The notes under the pieces: generated by a model
What the model was told of the DNA's origin: nothing
The model's database searches: none
Seen by the model: only the letters and a program-made list of their open reading frames with translations
Assembly (NCBI RefSeq): GCF_023744375.2
Contig: NZ_CP146284.1
Coordinates: 3,038,001-3,102,000, forward strand
Source: Parabacteroides sp. AD58
GTDB lineage: Bacteria > Bacteroidota > Bacteroidia > Bacteroidales > Tannerellaceae
Reading direction: 5' to 3'
Length of the DNA: 64,000 bases
In this document: positions 1 to 8,699 of the stretch, one piece after another
Layout of the letters: the number at the start of each line of letters is the position of its first letter
How positions within the stretch are numbered: position 1 is the stretch's first letter
Translations under genes and position numbers: made by a program

Positions 1-180
1 TTTATTTCGGCGGAAACGGTGACTTCGTATAAAGAATATACGATCCAACTGGATTATCGCAGTTATAGAAAGCCTAAATATATCATCATTGTAGCTTCAG
101 CAAGTAAATATGGAGATTTCTTTACCGGTGGCGAAGGTAGTACGCTTTATCTGGATGAAATGGAATTGCTTTATGAATGA
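1..180 (+). CDS. PCMD domain protein, 3' end only
   Basis: Only the last 59 codons and the TGA stop are present; the gene begins upstream of the window. The tail reads ...KYIIIVASASKYGDFFTG followed by GEGSTLYLDEMELLYE. A strand ending in 'GDFFTGGxGSxLYxDE' is the hallmark of the C-terminal PCMD (putative carbohydrate metabolism) beta-sandwich found in Bacteroidales surface lipoproteins. The rest of the protein cannot be judged. The family is usually exported and sits beside carbohydrate-binding or fimbrial genes, which would suit the fimbria-like operon that follows, but this is inference. A long hairpin lies about 40 bases after the stop. Confidence 0.7.
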   Translation, partial: FISAETVTSYKEYTIQLDYRSYRKPKYIIIVASASKYGDFFTGGEGSTLYLDEMELLYE

Positions 181-222
181 GAAGATGTTTCTTGTATATA
201 AAGACAATATAGTAGCATTATA

Positions 223-280
223 AAAATTCCTCCAACAACTTCTTAACCCAAAGCTGGGACGAAGCGGTTGGAGGAATTTT
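223..280 (+). terminator. Long hairpin after the PCMD gene
   Basis: A perfect 14-base inverted repeat (223-236 with 267-280, AAAATTCCTCCAAC and its complement) encloses an inner imperfect stem (CTTC...CCCA/TGGG...GAAG), so nearly the whole 58 bases can fold. The right arm ends in TTTT. It could terminate the upstream plus-strand gene and, by symmetry, the minus-strand gene ending at 396. An unusually long stem for a terminator. Confidence 0.5.
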
Positions 281-395
281 AGTTATCAGCAGATTCACTC
301 GGAAGAATGAATTGTACGGGACCACGGATACATCTTCTTGATTCGGTTGCGATGGTTGTGAGTCCATAGGAGATTACATCAAAAGGATAAGACGA

Positions 396-893
396 CTATT
401 CAGGAATATAATCTTCCTTGATAAACGCATCGTACACCCGTTTCGGATGGTCGTTGGTCGAGAAACCAATATCACCGAAAGTCTGTTGGCGGAATTTCTT
501 CAGCTTCAGATTGTCCATGGCATATTCACGGAGCGGCTTGTGCATATCGCCCAATAAAGAGCTGCTAACAGGCTGATCGAGCAGATTCTCTTTCGGCGTT
601 ATGATAGGGAGAAGCTTTTGTTCCAGCAGTCCTCGATAAGCGCCTGTGTATTCGCACCAGCAAACATGGTTTACTTCATACAGACGGTAGGTATATTTGG
701 ACCATGCCGTCTTCAGCAGAATCTCATTCTCAGAAACCTCGGCTGTCGCTTCCTGCGGGTAAGCAAAATCTCTGATCTTGATAAGTTTCCTTTTGTCATC
801 AATCTCTTCTACTTCCGTGATCCAGAAGTCAGAATGTAACAGCTGGTCGAGTATGCCAGCTAACGTCTCTTTGATTTCAAACTGAATTTTCAT
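396..893 (-). CDS. Hypothetical protein, 165 residues
   Basis: I do not recognise this family. It starts at an ATG (MKIQFEIKETLAG) at 893 and has no signal peptide or membrane segment, so it is probably cytoplasmic. It is a mixed acidic/basic protein with a conspicuous central aromatic and cysteine run (NHVCWCEYTGAYRGLLEQ) and a C-terminal half rich in KLKKFRQ. It stands alone between the PCMD gene and the fimbria-like operon, with no obvious partner. The reading frame has normal codon use and no competing long frame of better quality, which is the main support for it being real. Confidence 0.6.
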   Translation of the reverse strand: MKIQFEIKETLAGILDQLLHSDFWITEVEEIDDKRKLIKIRDFAYPQEATAEVSENEILLKTAWSKYTYRLYEVNHVCWCEYTGAYRGLLEQKLLPIITPKENLLDQPVSSSLLGDMHKPLREYAMDNLKLKKFRQQTFGDIGFSTNDHPKRVYDAFIKEDYIPE

Positions 894-1082
894 GATATTT
901 GCCTTCTGTCAAGGACTTCGTTTGATTACTATATAAATGATAACAACTGGGCACCGGAAAAAGTTCAGGAGATTTTCAATTCTGTTGTTTGGAAACAAAT
1001 TGATAGCGGAAAATGGATGATTGAAGATGAAAAAAAGGACAGGATCGGGTTTTTATTCCCCGCCTGTCCTTTGGTCGTGTAA
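864..1082 (+). pseudogene. Possible remnant of a plus-strand gene
   Basis: The plus-strand frame stays open from about 864 to the TAA at 1080-1082 without a plausible start codon. From about 921 it reads like real protein: FDYYINDNNWAPEKVQEIF followed by NSVVWKQIDSGKWMIEDEKK. It may be the truncated 3' end of a lost gene. The last part overlaps the terminator stem at 1034-1072, so the original stop may have been elsewhere. It could also be chance. Confidence 0.25.
1034..1072 (-). terminator. Terminator of the fimbria-like operon
   Basis: A 10-base inverted repeat (AAAGGACAGG at 1034-1043, complement at 1063-1072) with a further CGGGG/CCCG inner pair. On the minus strand it is followed directly by a run of T, as expected for a factor-independent terminator just downstream of the gene ending at 1096. 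Confidence 0.8.
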
Positions 1083-1095
1083 GGTTTATAACGAA

Positions 1096-3288
1096 TTACT
1101 CGATCATATATTCAACTGGCGTCTTAACACATCGTATGGTACGCGTCTTGGTTGAGTTCTGTCCGGTATATTTATACCAGTTGCCTGTTCCCGTTGCCTG
1201 CGAGCTGCCTTCAATCAGCCAGGTAGAACCGCTGTTACCGTAGGTGGCAAACAGAATCATCATCCTGGCTACGGAGGCTGTATCCGTGCTATACTGATGG
1301 CCCAAGCCGCAGAGGACGAGATGCGCTCCGTTGTAATTGAAGTCGTAGAAGTTGACTGGACCATAAGAACCGCCTAAAAAAGAGGCGTCGCGCTCTACAA
1401 TATCAAACGTCAGGCGCTGTCCCAAGTTGTTGTTGAACGCATTAGAACCGTAGCGTAAGTTGAAGTTGTTGCTGGCCGTGAAGAAGCGGTAATCATCATA
1501 ATCCGGTATCTCGAAACCGTCGGGTGCCATTTCTGTCGGATCAAGCGTTCCGAAATTCCCGGCGCTGGCCTGCATTCCTTCGAAGTAGAAGTTCGAACCG
1601 TCGTACCGCAACGGCAGGCCGTTCGGATTTCCTCCCTGATACTGGTCGCCTAAGACGTGCAGGAACTCATCGTTGGTGCAGGATGAGAGATAATCACCCA
1701 ATTCCCGTCCGGCTGCCGGATCATTGGAAAGCAGAATCTGGTCTTCGAAGCGCTTGACGTTGCCACGGAGATTGTATTTGCACCACCAGGTTCCGTTGAC
1801 TTCGACTACCGGTAATCCCCAGTACTGGCGACTCACAAAATATTCTTCCGCTTCGGTACCGTCGGTATTGCAGATGATGATTTTCCCTTCCTGTTTCCGG
1901 CCGTCGGCATCCGGGTCGTTCGGTTTCCAACCGGCTACGACACGATATTGATTTCCGGCTTCGGGATATACTTTCAGCCAGGGAATATCATTGGTCTCTA
2001 CCCGGATTTCCTTGCCCGGTTGCGGGGTGAATACACCTAATTCGCCGTCGATATACCGGTTGAAGTCGCGTCGCCAGTCTTGGTCGAACGACAAGACACC
2101 CGTCAGAGCGGTCGGGTTGGATTTCTGGATCAGACTGATCCGGCCGATGCGTACATCCGGCTGACCGGCCGGATAAACATCCAGATGTACCCATTTCTCA
2201 TGAACACCCGGAGAAACATGATCGGCACTGACCTGAAAGGAAGTCGAGTTGCCTGTCGGAAGAACCTGGAAATGAGAATCCGACTGACTGATGCGGATAT
2301 CGACCTCTTCCCGCTTGTTGAGGCGCAAGGTAAAAGAGCTTCCCAAATGACTGATGAATATCTGGTTGCCTTCGCAGGTGACGCCTGCGGGCAAAGACTG
2401 GAGGTCGATGCTAATCCGCTCGTTTAAGGAACCGTTTTCCTGATCACCATTTTCCCACTGGTTTGTCAGAATATCGGCTTCCAGTTTGGCGCCTGTTCCT
2501 TTCAGGCGCAGGGTATAGACATAATTCCGGACAATCTGCTGGGGCAAAGTGGTCCGAAGTACCTGAGCAATCCCGTTGATGGAGGCTTTTACCTGTACTT
2601 CCAGCTGACTGTTCTTCTGCTCATAGAGATAGAAGAGGCCGGGAACCTGGCTGGTCTGTGGCGTACTGAAGGTCTGTACCAGGCTTTCCTGAGCGGCACC
2701 CGGCACCGACTGGATTTCTTCCTGAGGGAATAAATAACCCGCCTGGCAGATTTGCGCAACGGTTACTTCGTTGACTTCGACTGACGGAGAAGCGATTTCC
2801 AGGTCAATACGGGCAATGCCGCGCTGCAGGTGCACGGTGGCTCCTAGAGCAGAAGCCGACAGGTCTAAGGCACCCGACAGAATTTGGGGCGCATTCCCGG
2901 CTGACGGATTCTGGGCTGTCAGCAGGAGAAATTCTTCTTCTGGCATTTGCTCGTATATCTCGGCTCTGACTTCGGCGTCGATGTTGGCCAGGAAATACAG
3001 CTTTCCGGTTTCGTTGTCGGCATCAATCCGGCAGATACTGTCGGAGCCGACAGACAGGTCCGTAAACAAACGGACTAATGCTTTCCCTGAGAACAAGTAA
3101 GCCTGCAGGTTGGAAATCTGCTTTTCAGCCGGCAGTTCTGTCGTTGTCCCTTGTGTACCGAAAGCCGCGGTCCGGATTTTGATGCCGGACTGCAGCGAAC
3201 CAGCCGGAAGATGAACGGCATCTTCCGAACAGGCAACACAAAAAAGCAGAAAAAGGAGGGCTGATAGCCCCATGAAGTATTGTTTCAT
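1096..3288 (-). CDS. Two-domain fimbria-associated lipoprotein (paralogue of 5279-7519)
   Basis: 730 residues. A lipoprotein signal peptide ends at Cys20 (LFCVAC), so the protein should be anchored in the outer membrane. Residues about 35-280 resemble the Mfa2/FimB fimbrial anchor domain: 'LQAYLF' near 61, 'LYFLAN' near 97 and 'RGIARIDL' at 156-163. A linker of Ig-like strands follows, then a C-terminal domain from about residue 490 with GTWWCKYNLRGNV, TEMAPDGFEIP and a final RTIRCVKTPVEY. That tail is loosely reminiscent of the FISUMP-type domain, but I would not assign it firmly. The gene is last in a four-gene minus-strand operon and has a terminator behind it. A role as tip or anchor subunit of a surface fibre is inferred from family and neighbours. 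Confidence 0.7.
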   Translation of the reverse strand: MKQYFMGLSALLFLLFCVACSEDAVHLPAGSLQSGIKIRTAAFGTQGTTTELPAEKQISNLQAYLFSGKALVRLFTDLSVGSDSICRIDADNETGKLYFLANIDAEVRAEIYEQMPEEEFLLLTAQNPSAGNAPQILSGALDLSASALGATVHLQRGIARIDLEIASPSVEVNEVTVAQICQAGYLFPQEEIQSVPGAAQESLVQTFSTPQTSQVPGLFYLYEQKNSQLEVQVKASINGIAQVLRTTLPQQIVRNYVYTLRLKGTGAKLEADILTNQWENGDQENGSLNERISIDLQSLPAGVTCEGNQIFISHLGSSFTLRLNKREEVDIRISQSDSHFQVLPTGNSTSFQVSADHVSPGVHEKWVHLDVYPAGQPDVRIGRISLIQKSNPTALTGVLSFDQDWRRDFNRYIDGELGVFTPQPGKEIRVETNDIPWLKVYPEAGNQYRVVAGWKPNDPDADGRKQEGKIIICNTDGTEAEEYFVSRQYWGLPVVEVNGTWWCKYNLRGNVKRFEDQILLSNDPAAGRELGDYLSSCTNDEFLHVLGDQYQGGNPNGLPLRYDGSNFYFEGMQASAGNFGTLDPTEMAPDGFEIPDYDDYRFFTASNNFNLRYGSNAFNNNLGQRLTFDIVERDASFLGGSYGPVNFYDFNYNGAHLVLCGLGHQYSTDTASVARMMILFATYGNSGSTWLIEGSSQATGTGNWYKYTGQNSTKTRTIRCVKTPVEYMIE

Positions 3289-3315
3289 ATTGAATAGACT
3301 ATAGTGATGCTTTTA

Positions 3316-5160
3316 TTATGGGTTATATAAGTACGGATTCTCCCGAGAACGCAGGTATTCCCACGAATCGACAGGGAACCGGTGAATATTATTGACATAG
3401 TAGTTGTTCATGACCTTTTCAGCCCACGGGCCGTATGTGAAAGACGAACTGTGTCCGAGGTATCCCATGCAATGCCCTAATTCATGGAACGCCAGGCTGC
3501 AATAATATGTATTGCTGTAATGATGGGTCAGGATGTACTGGGCTAACCCGTACACACCGCTACCGCCTAATCCGGCAACACCTCCCGGCTTGATCAGACC
3601 GATCTTGAAACTCTTCATGTTCCGAAACTGCTCCATGACCGTACTGACCGAAACCGGTTGGCCTTGGTCATCATGGAAATCTCCATTAGCCGCCACATAA
3701 TCGTGCATGGTCTGTTCACAATCCGGTAGCTCCCACATATAAGCTGCATTGGTAAAGAAGGCAATGTACTCGCGGATATGTACCGGACGAACCGCACGCC
3801 AGTTACCGGAAGGCTTTCCGTCGGCCGCATCCGGATCACCGCCAAAAGACGCAAACGAAAGATACCAGTTTATCTTGATCTTTTCGAGCATTTTCCAGTA
3901 CGGATCATCGGATGCCAGCTTGAACTCGATCTGACTGTTGGAAAAAGTCTCCTGTCTGGGTATTTTCACCCGTTTGCCGGATTCTGTATAGTAGACCACA
4001 TCTCTCGTCATGAAAGGAAGAGGAAACAAGGCATCTCCCAATACCGGTATTTCATCGAAGTAGGCAAATTTGAGCCATTCCGAACTGTACTGGCTGATCC
4101 GGGCATAGATGGTCATTCCTTTCACCGGACGGACCGAATAGAAGCGGGTATGCAGCCGGGCTTCTTCGTCAATGCTTACCTGAAGCGGCTGGTTGATATA
4201 GAACGAACGCTGGCTGGCGTCGTAATAGACTTCTTTCGACTCTGTGTCACTCAGAATGCTGTAATGCGGACTTTCTTCGTAAGCCAGGTCGGTAGCGAAG
4301 ACAATTCCGTCGTGGTCGTCATCGCAGGCCAAAGTTGTGCTGACCGCTTCGTTCCGGTTCGGCTGGATATGGAGACGGAAGGCATATTGCTGCATGCTCT
4401 CCGGATCCGAATGATGTCGCTTGACCATTTCGATGGAGCCAGTGCTCTCGTCGCCCACGATCGGCATGAACAGAAATTCCTGTTTCCCTTGCAGTGACTG
4501 GATCTGAACCGTTCCGTCGCTCTGTCCCGAATATTCTTGGTTGGCCGAGAATGTCGTATAGAAACGGGTATTTGGCAGATGCAGGGTTAAGCCGGTAACA
4601 GCCGTACGTACATAGTCGTTGTTGTAGGAGAAATCGAAGGAAACCTTGCCGATGATTCGCTTCAGGCTGACTTCAGACAGCGAGCTTTCTTCTTTTCCCT
4701 GGCTGTTGAGTGATACTGTAAACGGAATCTGCGCATAGAAATATTCAGCTTCCAGCGGACGTTGCAGGTTTTCGGGGAAAGAAAGCCAGGTGTCGTGTAT
4801 TGATGAGATGGTATGCACCGTGGCCTGGTCTTTGCTCTCGTCGCCGATGATACCTAATACCAGTAGCTTGTACGATCCGGTCTGCAATCCTTCGGCCAGG
4901 ATTTTCCGGCTTTCAGCCAAATATATACTTTTAATGTTGAGAACCGGATCTCCTTCGTCTGTAACAATCAGGTGTTCAACCCGGCTGAATTCTCCGGTCG
5001 AGCGGGTTGTCTGAGGCGTTTCACCGTCGTAGGGCTCTTCCGAGAGATGGAACAGAATGCCACGGGTTGTATCAGGCCGGTTTTCCCAGTTGTCCTGTTC
5101 GTCGCAGGAGAACAGGAACGGCATAAGAAGTAGAAATAAGAAATATCGTTGTAGATTCAT
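3316..5160 (-). CDS. Fimbria-operon lipoprotein with C-terminal zincin motif
   Basis: 614 residues from the chosen start at 5160 (MNLQRYFLFLLLMPFLFSC, lipobox FLFSC). An ATG 27 codons upstream (5241) is possible but would put a basic segment ahead of the signal peptide. The N-terminal half has FimB-like beta-rich sequence (LKRIIGKVSFDFSY, a counterpart of 'RGIARIDL' in the neighbours). The C-terminal end carries FHELGHCMGYLGHSS at about residues 558-572, then FTYGPWAEKVM. This is a HExxHxxG zinc-peptidase signature, but the third histidine is one residue later than in metzincins. Likely a surface zinc metallopeptidase co-expressed with the fimbrial proteins; whether it processes fimbrial subunits or host targets is unknown. 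Confidence 0.7.
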   Translation of the reverse strand: MNLQRYFLFLLLMPFLFSCDEQDNWENRPDTTRGILFHLSEEPYDGETPQTTRSTGEFSRVEHLIVTDEGDPVLNIKSIYLAESRKILAEGLQTGSYKLLVLGIIGDESKDQATVHTISSIHDTWLSFPENLQRPLEAEYFYAQIPFTVSLNSQGKEESSLSEVSLKRIIGKVSFDFSYNNDYVRTAVTGLTLHLPNTRFYTTFSANQEYSGQSDGTVQIQSLQGKQEFLFMPIVGDESTGSIEMVKRHHSDPESMQQYAFRLHIQPNRNEAVSTTLACDDDHDGIVFATDLAYEESPHYSILSDTESKEVYYDASQRSFYINQPLQVSIDEEARLHTRFYSVRPVKGMTIYARISQYSSEWLKFAYFDEIPVLGDALFPLPFMTRDVVYYTESGKRVKIPRQETFSNSQIEFKLASDDPYWKMLEKIKINWYLSFASFGGDPDAADGKPSGNWRAVRPVHIREYIAFFTNAAYMWELPDCEQTMHDYVAANGDFHDDQGQPVSVSTVMEQFRNMKSFKIGLIKPGGVAGLGGSGVYGLAQYILTHHYSNTYYCSLAFHELGHCMGYLGHSSSFTYGPWAEKVMNNYYVNNIHRFPVDSWEYLRSRENPYLYNP

Positions 5161-5278
5161 ATTATATTCAAGTCTGTTCAGAAAAAGAACCGGCAGGCAG
5201 AAGTCGTTTCTGAAACGTCGGTAGTACGACTTTCCGGCCATGCCGGCCTTTCCTATATTGTAACTGTAGATGTGCCGC

Positions 5279-7519
5279 TTAGTTGTAAATATATTCTACG
5301 GGTGATTTAATGCATCGGATGACACGGGTATATCTGGGATAGAACGTATTTGTCTTAAACCAGTTTCCTTTTCCCGAAGCCGTAGAATAACCTTCCATTG
5401 TCCAGGTGAAGCCACCTTCGAAATGTCCGGCAAAGATGATGCTGAGCGGACTGAACATGTTGCTTCCCTGATTGTTGTTCTGTGCTCCGGGCCCGAAGAG
5501 AATCAGTTCCGTTGAATTCTCCGTTTCTATTTTAATACTGTGATGGTGCACGGGTCCGTAGCTCACGTCGCCGAACATCAGGTTAGTCCGTTCGTGATTC
5601 TTAATATTGAGTCGTTTTCTGGCCTGTGTCCAGTAACCGTTTGTAGCACCATGCCCGAAGTTGATGTTCGTTGAAGAAGTCGCATGGTCCATTTTGAACT
5701 GGCTGAACTCTGCTTCTCCCGGTAACTGATATCCGTCGGGCGCCATTTCCGTAACCGGCAGATCGCCGATTTGAACCGTGTTGTCCTGATCAAACCCTTC
5801 ATAGTAGAAAGACGTTCCATTGTGCCGGAGCGGAAGTCCGTTCGGATTGTTTCCCTGATAGACATCGCCCCAGACAGCCAGCCATTCTTCATCCGTACAG
5901 GTAGACAGGTAGTCGAACAGGCTGACATCTTTGGCCGGATCTTCCTGGATGGAAATCTGGTCATCAAAGTTCTTGACGTTACCGCGCATATTGTATTTGC
6001 ACCACCACGTACCGTCTACATTGACTACCGGTAAACCGTAATTCCGCCGTCTGATCGTATATTCTTCCAGTACATCTCCGTCGGCACTGAGTATCTTCAG
6101 CTTGCCTTCTTGTACACGCCCGTCGGCTTCTGGATCATTCGGTTTCCATCCGGCCAGGAGGCGGACTTGTTCGGGATGCTGTTCATTCACTTCCGCTTTC
6201 AGCCAGGCACCTTCTGTCTGGATCTGTTTTCCACCGGTCAGGGTAAACTGTGCCAGTTCTCCGTCGAGATATTTGGCATAATCGCAGATCCGTTGGGTAT
6301 CGAATGATAGCGATCCTTCCATCTGTATGTCATTCGGTTGCAAGGTGATGTTTATTTTATCTTCATAGCTTTGTTCCAGCATTTTATATCTGACCCAGAG
6401 TGCTGTCTGCTTTTCCGCATGGCCGATCGGATTTAAGCTGGTAGTCACGATAAACTTATTGATCGTATCGGGTACCGCTTCGACTGACAGGCCCATGCTG
6501 GGATCTTTTACCTGCAGGTCTACGGCACTGGGTGCGTCTAAGACAAGCGTCATTCGGCTTGCAGCATAAGGAACCTGAATGGCATCCTGACTTCCGGCAA
6601 GGACAACGCCTTCCGGAAAGACAGACCGTTCCGGATTGACCAATACCCGTGATGATAAGTCCGGATACAGTTTCTGGTCTTCGCCGTCATTCCATTCATC
6701 GATTTTGATTTCAGCTTCAATGACAGCATTGTTTCCATAGATGCGGATGGTATAGACCGCATTTCTTTTGATAGTGGCAGGCAGTTGTGCCTTTAACAGA
6801 CTTTCTTTACCGCCGTGCGTGATGACAATCGACACAGCTAACTGGTCGTTCTGTTGTTCATGCAGATACAATAATCCGGACTGCGACGCGCTCAATTGTG
6901 GTTCGAACGACAGATTCACATCTTCAAATTCTGTATGAGGAGCCGTCTTCACCGGGTCTTGTCCGAACAGATATCCTGTTTTGGCAACTTGTTTGACTGT
7001 TATACTTTTGACAGTTGTCTCTGCGTCCTGAAGAGACAGGTCGAGTCGGGCAACCCCGTGCCGCAACGATACCTGACGAGAGGTAGATGTACCGTTCAGA
7101 TCCAGTTTTCCACTGAGAAAATGACTGGCAGAAGAAGCAGAAGGCAAGGTTGTCAGTTGCAGAAAATCTTCCTCAGCCATACCAGAAAGGATGTCGGACG
7201 GATCGGTGATTGCATCTGAATTTCCTAAGAAATAGAGTGTCCCTTTGTTATCAGGGACCTCTATTGAATATAAGTTCTCATCTTGCCTCGCTAAATCTTC
7301 ATATTTTTTGATAAGCTTACCTTCGTCAAACAGGTAAGCATCCAGTTCGCGGATCTGATCTTCTTCAGGAAGGGACGCATTGGCTCCGGATACGGAAAAA
7401 TGGGCCGCCTGAATACGGAATGAACTGGAGTTGTTTATCGTCTGACGGATATCATCGTGCTCGGTGCATCGGCTGAAAACGAGCATGAAAATAAGTCCTA
7501 ACAAGAAATATTTATTCAT
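5279..7519 (-). CDS. Two-domain fimbria-associated lipoprotein (paralogue of 1096-3288)
   Basis: 746 residues with a lipoprotein signal ending at Cys18 (LVFSRC). It shares the whole architecture of the 730-residue paralogue. The N-terminal Mfa2/FimB-like region has 'LDAYLF', 'LYFLGN' and 'RHGVARLDLS'. The C-terminal region carries 'AGWKPNDPEADGR', 'GTWWCKYNMRGNV' near residue 500, 'TEMAPDGYQLPGEAEF' and the terminal 'TRVIRCIKSPVEY'. The two copies are clearly diverged, which suggests different subunits of one structure rather than a recent duplication. It lies 17 bases after the 310-residue lipoprotein gene and is presumably cotranscribed. Function is inferred only. Confidence 0.7.
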   Translation of the reverse strand: MNKYFLLGLIFMLVFSRCTEHDDIRQTINNSSSFRIQAAHFSVSGANASLPEEDQIRELDAYLFDEGKLIKKYEDLARQDENLYSIEVPDNKGTLYFLGNSDAITDPSDILSGMAEEDFLQLTTLPSASSASHFLSGKLDLNGTSTSRQVSLRHGVARLDLSLQDAETTVKSITVKQVAKTGYLFGQDPVKTAPHTEFEDVNLSFEPQLSASQSGLLYLHEQQNDQLAVSIVITHGGKESLLKAQLPATIKRNAVYTIRIYGNNAVIEAEIKIDEWNDGEDQKLYPDLSSRVLVNPERSVFPEGVVLAGSQDAIQVPYAASRMTLVLDAPSAVDLQVKDPSMGLSVEAVPDTINKFIVTTSLNPIGHAEKQTALWVRYKMLEQSYEDKINITLQPNDIQMEGSLSFDTQRICDYAKYLDGELAQFTLTGGKQIQTEGAWLKAEVNEQHPEQVRLLAGWKPNDPEADGRVQEGKLKILSADGDVLEEYTIRRRNYGLPVVNVDGTWWCKYNMRGNVKNFDDQISIQEDPAKDVSLFDYLSTCTDEEWLAVWGDVYQGNNPNGLPLRHNGTSFYYEGFDQDNTVQIGDLPVTEMAPDGYQLPGEAEFSQFKMDHATSSTNINFGHGATNGYWTQARKRLNIKNHERTNLMFGDVSYGPVHHHSIKIETENSTELILFGPGAQNNNQGSNMFSPLSIIFAGHFEGGFTWTMEGYSTASGKGNWFKTNTFYPRYTRVIRCIKSPVEYIYN

Positions 7520-7536
7520 ACGAGATCAAATGAAGT

Positions 7537-8469
7537 TTATACGTTTCGAGAAACAATTGAATCGGGTGTAGCCGTTACATCTTCGCCCGGAGTCCACTCT
7601 TCAACACTGGTAGTCACCTGGATGTTGATTTCATAATCTTCCGTGCCGGTCTTGTTGACTGTCAGCGTATAGATGGTGTTTCGGCTCAATGACGCTGGCA
7701 ACTGGGCAGATAATGTATTGGATTTACCGTCTGCTTCAATTTCCATGGTCAGTTTCATTTCAGCGTTAGCCTGTTCATAGAGGTAGAACAATCCGGTTTC
7801 GCTGGTTGTCAGCGGCTCAGTGAAGTCGCGGCGGATGCTTCTCTTCTCTACGTCGGCAGGTGTTTCTACGCCTGATTGCTTAAATACGTATCCCGTATTC
7901 GATACATTGTCGATGCGAACACTTTTTACCTTGATTTGTGGTACATTTACCGTCAGGTCAAGACGGGCAACACCACGCTGCAGACTCACTTCTGCATTTC
8001 CGGCTTTGGTACGCTGGTAATTTCCTGTCAGGATATGGTTCCCTTTCAGGCGGGTCTGATCGTCATTCAGTTTAGAAGCCAGCTTCAGGAAGTCTGCCTT
8101 TAAAGTAACTCCTTCTTCCAGACCGCTGACATTGACATGTCCTTCTGTATTGGCGATAAAATAAATATCACCTTTGTCACTGTTCATGATGTTCAACTGA
8201 TAAGTGTTGTCTCCACTGCTCGATAAAGGACCTAAACATTTCTTTAACGTATCATTTTGGAACAAATAAGCCTCGATTTCACCAATCGAATTTTCTCCTG
8301 TTGGCAAGGCTGAAGCTGTACTTTGGAAGAAGTCATCTACGATCATACGGACTTTGGTGAAATTCTCCGGCTGAACGGGATTTGTAAGGTCTTCGTCTGA
8401 CGTACATGACATGAAAAATACACTGCTGAGTCCTACTAATAGAATCTTTTTGCTCATTCTTTGTTTCAT
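7537..8469 (-). CDS. FimB/Mfa2-like lipoprotein, single domain
   Basis: 310 residues; lipoprotein signal ending at Cys22 (VFFMSC). It matches only the N-terminal domain of its two larger neighbours: 'IEAYLFQND', 'IYFIANT', 'LQRGVARLDLTV', 'NTGYVF' and 'TGLFYLYEQ' occur in the same order. The C-terminal WWCKYN domain is absent. It is the first gene of the minus-strand operon, so it could be the basal anchor while the two-domain proteins form accessory or tip components; this follows the Mfa/Fim model and is inference. A second ATG lies four codons in. No exact TAnnTTTG promoter was found upstream on the minus strand. Confidence 0.7.
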   Translation of the reverse strand: MKQRMSKKILLVGLSSVFFMSCTSDEDLTNPVQPENFTKVRMIVDDFFQSTASALPTGENSIGEIEAYLFQNDTLKKCLGPLSSSGDNTYQLNIMNSDKGDIYFIANTEGHVNVSGLEEGVTLKADFLKLASKLNDDQTRLKGNHILTGNYQRTKAGNAEVSLQRGVARLDLTVNVPQIKVKSVRIDNVSNTGYVFKQSGVETPADVEKRSIRRDFTEPLTTSETGLFYLYEQANAEMKLTMEIEADGKSNTLSAQLPASLSRNTIYTLTVNKTGTEDYEINIQVTTSVEEWTPGEDVTATPDSIVSRNV

Positions 8470-8666
8470 CTTGAATGTTACTGAAATTAATAATTAGACA
8501 AATAGTTTTTGATTAATAAATATTATTTGACGTTTCGCTTATAAAACCGGAATAGACGAGTAATGTTTATGTGTTTAATTTTTTTAAGAATTTAATATCT
8601 CTAGGCAATTCCCATTTGGCGGTTCTCAATTTTCCGTGAAGTTGCCTTCAATCCCAAATAATTCCT

Positions 8667-8674
8667 TACCTTTG
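8667..8674 (+). promoter_or_regulatory. metG promoter, -7 element
   Basis: TACCTTTG matches the Bacteroidota -7 consensus TAnnTTTG exactly, 25 bases before the metG start. A TTG at 8642-8644 is a possible -33 element, 22 bases away. Confidence 0.7.
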
Positions 8675-8699
8675 TAGTTCAAAAAGAGAACATCACAGT

